A stretch of DNA of 64,000 nucleotides, taken from positions 15,541 to 79,540 of the forward strand of contig PBMF01000014.1 in assembly GCA_002721995.1 (NCBI GenBank). Reading direction: 5' to 3'. Numbering within the stretch: the stretch's first letter is position 1; each line of letters starts with the position of its first letter. Below are positions 61,692 to 64,000 of this stretch, one piece after another. Position numbers and translations under genes: made by a program. Origin of the DNA: Chloroflexota bacterium (GTDB lineage Bacteria; Chloroflexota; Dehalococcoidia; Lucifugimonadales; UBA3495). The notes under the pieces were generated by a model. The model was not told the DNA's origin. It did not search any database and was given only the letters and a program-made list of their open reading frames with translations.

Positions 61692-63683
61692 ATGGCAGAC
61701 CTGGGAGCCATCAGCCTCTGGATCGCCCTGGCCCTTACAGCCTATTCGACCATCGGGTCGGTGGCTGGAAAGCTCCGGTCATCACCCGCTCTGATGGAAA
61801 GCGCCCAATCGGCAATGTACGCCACCGTGCTGGCCCTGCTGGTGGCCACCTTTAGCCTGGTCATCGCCTTCATCACCCGCGACTTTGAAGTTGCCTATGT
61901 TGCCGCCCACAGCGACCTGGCCATGGCGGACCGGTTCACATGGGTGGCCTTCTACGCCGGTAACGAAGGTTCTCTGCTCTATATAGCCACCACCCTGTCA
62001 ATAATGGCTGCCCTGGCTGTTTGGCGGGCCCCGGAACGGTTCCGGGACTCCCTGCCCTACACCACCGCGGTCATGATGCTGGTCCTGACTTTCTTCCTGG
62101 CCGTCACCGCAGTCATGGCCAACCCATTCGATAAACTGCCCTTCGTCCCGGCCGACGGCGAGGGCATCAACCCGCTGCTCACCCACTTCGGCATGTTCTT
62201 CCACCCGCCCGCTCTTATGGCGGGGCTCATCGGCATCACCGTGCCCTTCGCCTTTGCCATCGGGGGATTGTTGGACGGTAAGACCGCCGACGAGTGGGTA
62301 GACGCCGGGCGCGTCTGGGGCATCATCGCCTGGGTGTTGCTGGCCAGCGGCCTGCTGCTGGGTTCTTGGTGGGCCTACACCATCCTGGGCTGGGGCGGGT
62401 TCTGGTTCTGGGACCCGGTCGAAAACGCCGCCTTCATGCCCTGGCTGGCCCTTACGGCCTTCATTCATTCCATCATGGTGCAGAAGCGGCGGGGCATGTT
62501 CCGAATGTGGAACATCGTCCTGATCAATGTTTCATTCGGCCTGGCCCTTTACGGTATGTTCATGAACCGGGGCGGTTCCATACCCTCCGTCCATTCCTTC
62601 GGTGAATCGACTCTGGGGTGGGTATTCCTCCTGTTCCTGGCCGTCGGGGTGATAGTTCCTTTCATGATTTTCATCTGGCGCTACCCGCTGCTGAAGAGCG
62701 CCCAGAACCTGGATTCCATGCTCTCCAGGGAGGCGGCTTTCCTGGTCAACAACCTGCTTCTTCTGGCCATAGCGTTCGTCACCCTTTGGGGCACGGTCTA
62801 TCCACTGATCTCCCGATTGACCAACGATGAGGAGATCACCGTGGCGCGGCCCTTCTATGACCAGGTGAACGGCCCGCTTATGCTGGCCCTGGTGTTTCTC
62901 ATGGGCATCGGCCCGCTGATTCCATGGCGCCGGGCCGGTCTGGCCAGCGTGCGCCGTTCACTCCTGCCGCCCATCGTCGGCGGACTGGCCACCGTGGGCA
63001 TACTCGCCGCCCTGGGCCTGCACAAGAATTACGCCCTGATCGGGTTCGGCCTATCTGCGTTTGTGACCACCGGCATCCTCATGGAGTGGTACCGAGGCAC
63101 AAGCTCCAGACGGCGCAACTCGGGCGAGAATTACGGCACGGCGTTCTTACGTCTCATCTGGGCCAACCGGCCCCGTTATGGCGGCTACATCGTACATCTG
63201 TCCGTGGTTATGGTAACCCTGGGCATAGTTGGGGCGTCCTTCTTCAACACCCAACTGGACGTGGTGATGGCGCCCGGCGACCGCGTGACCATCGAGGGCT
63301 ACGAGGTAGTCTATCTGGGCAGCATAGAAACCCCCAGGAGCAACCGGACCGAGTACATTTCCACCGTTCAGGTATTCCGGGACGGCGCGCTGCTGGAGAC
63401 CCTCCGTACCAACCGGGACTTTTATCCCAACTTCAACATGGCTTCCACCAGGGCTGCCATCCGGTCAACGCCCGTGGAAGACTTGTATGTCGTCCCCAGT
63501 GAGAACCTGGCCGACGGCAATGTGGGGTTCCGCATCCTGGTCAACCCACTCATCTGGTGGATGTGGGTGGCAGGTCCGGTGATGGTCCTGGGCACCGTCA
63601 TCGCCCTCTGGCCCCAGACCGTCCGCTCCAGGGTAACAGCGGCCAACCCCACCCGGCTGGCGCCCAGACCCACGGCCGCCTAG
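61692..63683 (+). CDS. ccmF: Heme lyase CcmF
   Basis: A 663-residue multi-helix haem-handling protein. The WWD domain GSWWAYTILGWGGFWFWDPVENAAFMPWL and the following HSIMVQKRR are clear, as are FVAYVAAHSD-like AYVAAHSDLAM and HPPALMAGLI histidines for haem. It joins haem to the CxxCH thiols of cytochromes such as ActA and ActE. It starts at the base after the ccmH stop. Confidence 0.95.
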   Translation: MADLGAISLWIALALTAYSTIGSVAGKLRSSPALMESAQSAMYATVLALLVATFSLVIAFITRDFEVAYVAAHSDLAMADRFTWVAFYAGNEGSLLYIATTLSIMAALAVWRAPERFRDSLPYTTAVMMLVLTFFLAVTAVMANPFDKLPFVPADGEGINPLLTHFGMFFHPPALMAGLIGITVPFAFAIGGLLDGKTADEWVDAGRVWGIIAWVLLASGLLLGSWWAYTILGWGGFWFWDPVENAAFMPWLALTAFIHSIMVQKRRGMFRMWNIVLINVSFGLALYGMFMNRGGSIPSVHSFGESTLGWVFLLFLAVGVIVPFMIFIWRYPLLKSAQNLDSMLSREAAFLVNNLLLLAIAFVTLWGTVYPLISRLTNDEEITVARPFYDQVNGPLMLALVFLMGIGPLIPWRRAGLASVRRSLLPPIVGGLATVGILAALGLHKNYALIGFGLSAFVTTGILMEWYRGTSSRRRNSGENYGTAFLRLIWANRPRYGGYIVHLSVVMVTLGIVGASFFNTQLDVVMAPGDRVTIEGYEVVYLGSIETPRSNRTEYISTVQVFRDGALLETLRTNRDFYPNFNMASTRAAIRSTPVEDLYVVPSENLADGNVGFRILVNPLIWWMWVAGPVMVLGTVIALWPQTVRSRVTAANPTRLAPRPTAA

Positions 63684-63704
63684 CCCACTGGTAAACTGGT
63701 TATC

Positions 63705-64000
63705 ATGGACGCTGAAACGGCCCTCTCCATCTTTTTCGGCTCGGTGCTGGCCGTGTTCAGCGTATTCCTGGTGGGGTTCTCACTGCTCCGAAGGGACCGC
63801 ACCCCCACGGCCGCCAACCAACCCGGACCAACCGGCACCGACGACCCCGATCTGAGCGACATTTTCGATGCCATCGGCACCTTGGAACTGGAATACCAAC
63901 TGGGCCGCATGACCGAAGACGACTTCCAGACCCAGTACCAGGCCTACCGCATCCAGGCTGCCACCACATTGAAGGAACAACTTGAAGCCGGCCAAGGCGA
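63705..64000 (+). CDS. CcmI-like cytochrome c biogenesis protein, N-terminal part
   Basis: The frame from ATG 63705 gives a membrane helix (ALSIFFGSVLAVFSVFLVGFSLL) followed by a proline-rich linker and a helical segment, IGTLELEYQLGRMTEDDFQTQ, typical of CcmI-type or C-type biogenesis zinc-ribbon proteins (LEyxxGkLseeDY). It is cut by the edge, so the rest is unseen. It follows ccmF by 21 nt. Confidence 0.72.
   Translation, partial: MDAETALSIFFGSVLAVFSVFLVGFSLLRRDRTPTAANQPGPTGTDDPDLSDIFDAIGTLELEYQLGRMTEDDFQTQYQAYRIQAATTLKEQLEAGQG

Overview
ORGANISM. The window is high-GC, gene-dense bacterial DNA. It most resembles an uncultivated Chloroflexota genome of the Dehalococcoidia/SAR202 kind. The pointers are several luciferase-like flavin monooxygenases, a two-subunit B12 methylmalonyl-CoA mutase, an Alternative Complex III (ACIII) operon, an HpaB-type hydroxylase, hot-dog hydratases, tandem RidA proteins and many orphan amidohydrolases and peptidases. 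This placement is an inference from gene content; no rRNA is present. LAYOUT. 1-4.3 kb (minus strand): RNase J (cut by the edge), type-4 uracil-DNA glycosylase, then acpP, nusB, fabD, rpmF and a DUF177 gene behind a recognisable promoter. 4.3-8.3 kb: methylmalonyl-CoA mutase catalytic subunit, acyl-CoA dehydrogenase, epimerase and the separate B12 subunit. 8.4-10.6 kb: a lone, more AT-rich STAND (NB-ARC plus TPR) gene broken by a one-base frameshift. 10.6-17.7 kb: a chlorite-dismutase-like protein, a DUF3179 gene with an in-frame UGA and two indels, RidA, tRNA-Gly, a ketopantoate-reductase-like gene, serA, and the remains of a response regulator joined to a TolB-like propeller. 17.7-34.2 kb: catabolic genes (monooxygenase-hydrolase-monooxygenase, Ldh-type dehydrogenase, M42 and M20 peptidases, amidase, gamma-glutamyltransferase, class-V aminotransferase, a third monooxygenase, CMD protein, amidohydrolase). 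34.3-43.3 kb: NHL protein, deacetylase, HbpS-like protein, CcdA, a BtuF-like binding protein, folD, queA, a hydratase, a Fur-family regulator and tRNA-Ser. 43.3-52.7 kb: an unknown acidic protein, a triple RidA protein with a MaoC pair, a truncated beta-lactamase-fold remnant, a UGA-containing redoxin, an MFS carrier, an HpaB-like hydroxylase and two more deacetylases. 52.7-64 kb: an ACIII operon (pentaheme ActA, split ActB, two NrfD-type subunits, ActD, ActE) followed by cytochrome c maturation genes ccmH, ccmF and a ccmI-like gene cut by the edge. HOW IT FITS TOGETHER. The cell appears to be an aerobic heterotroph that oxidises organic substrates with flavin oxygenases, passes acyl-CoAs through dehydrogenase, hydratase and methylmalonyl-CoA steps, and feeds quinol to ACIII. 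CcdA and the Ccm proteins would supply the c-type cytochromes. MOST NOTABLE. Two genes, a redoxin (46801-47298) and a DUF3179 protein (11496-12621), carry an in-frame UGA where their families have a cysteine. In each, a hairpin with GU in its loop lies at bacterial-SECIS distance, which suggests selenocysteine. Dispersed palindromic repeats litter the intergenic spaces, and two different repeat types have entered queA in frame.
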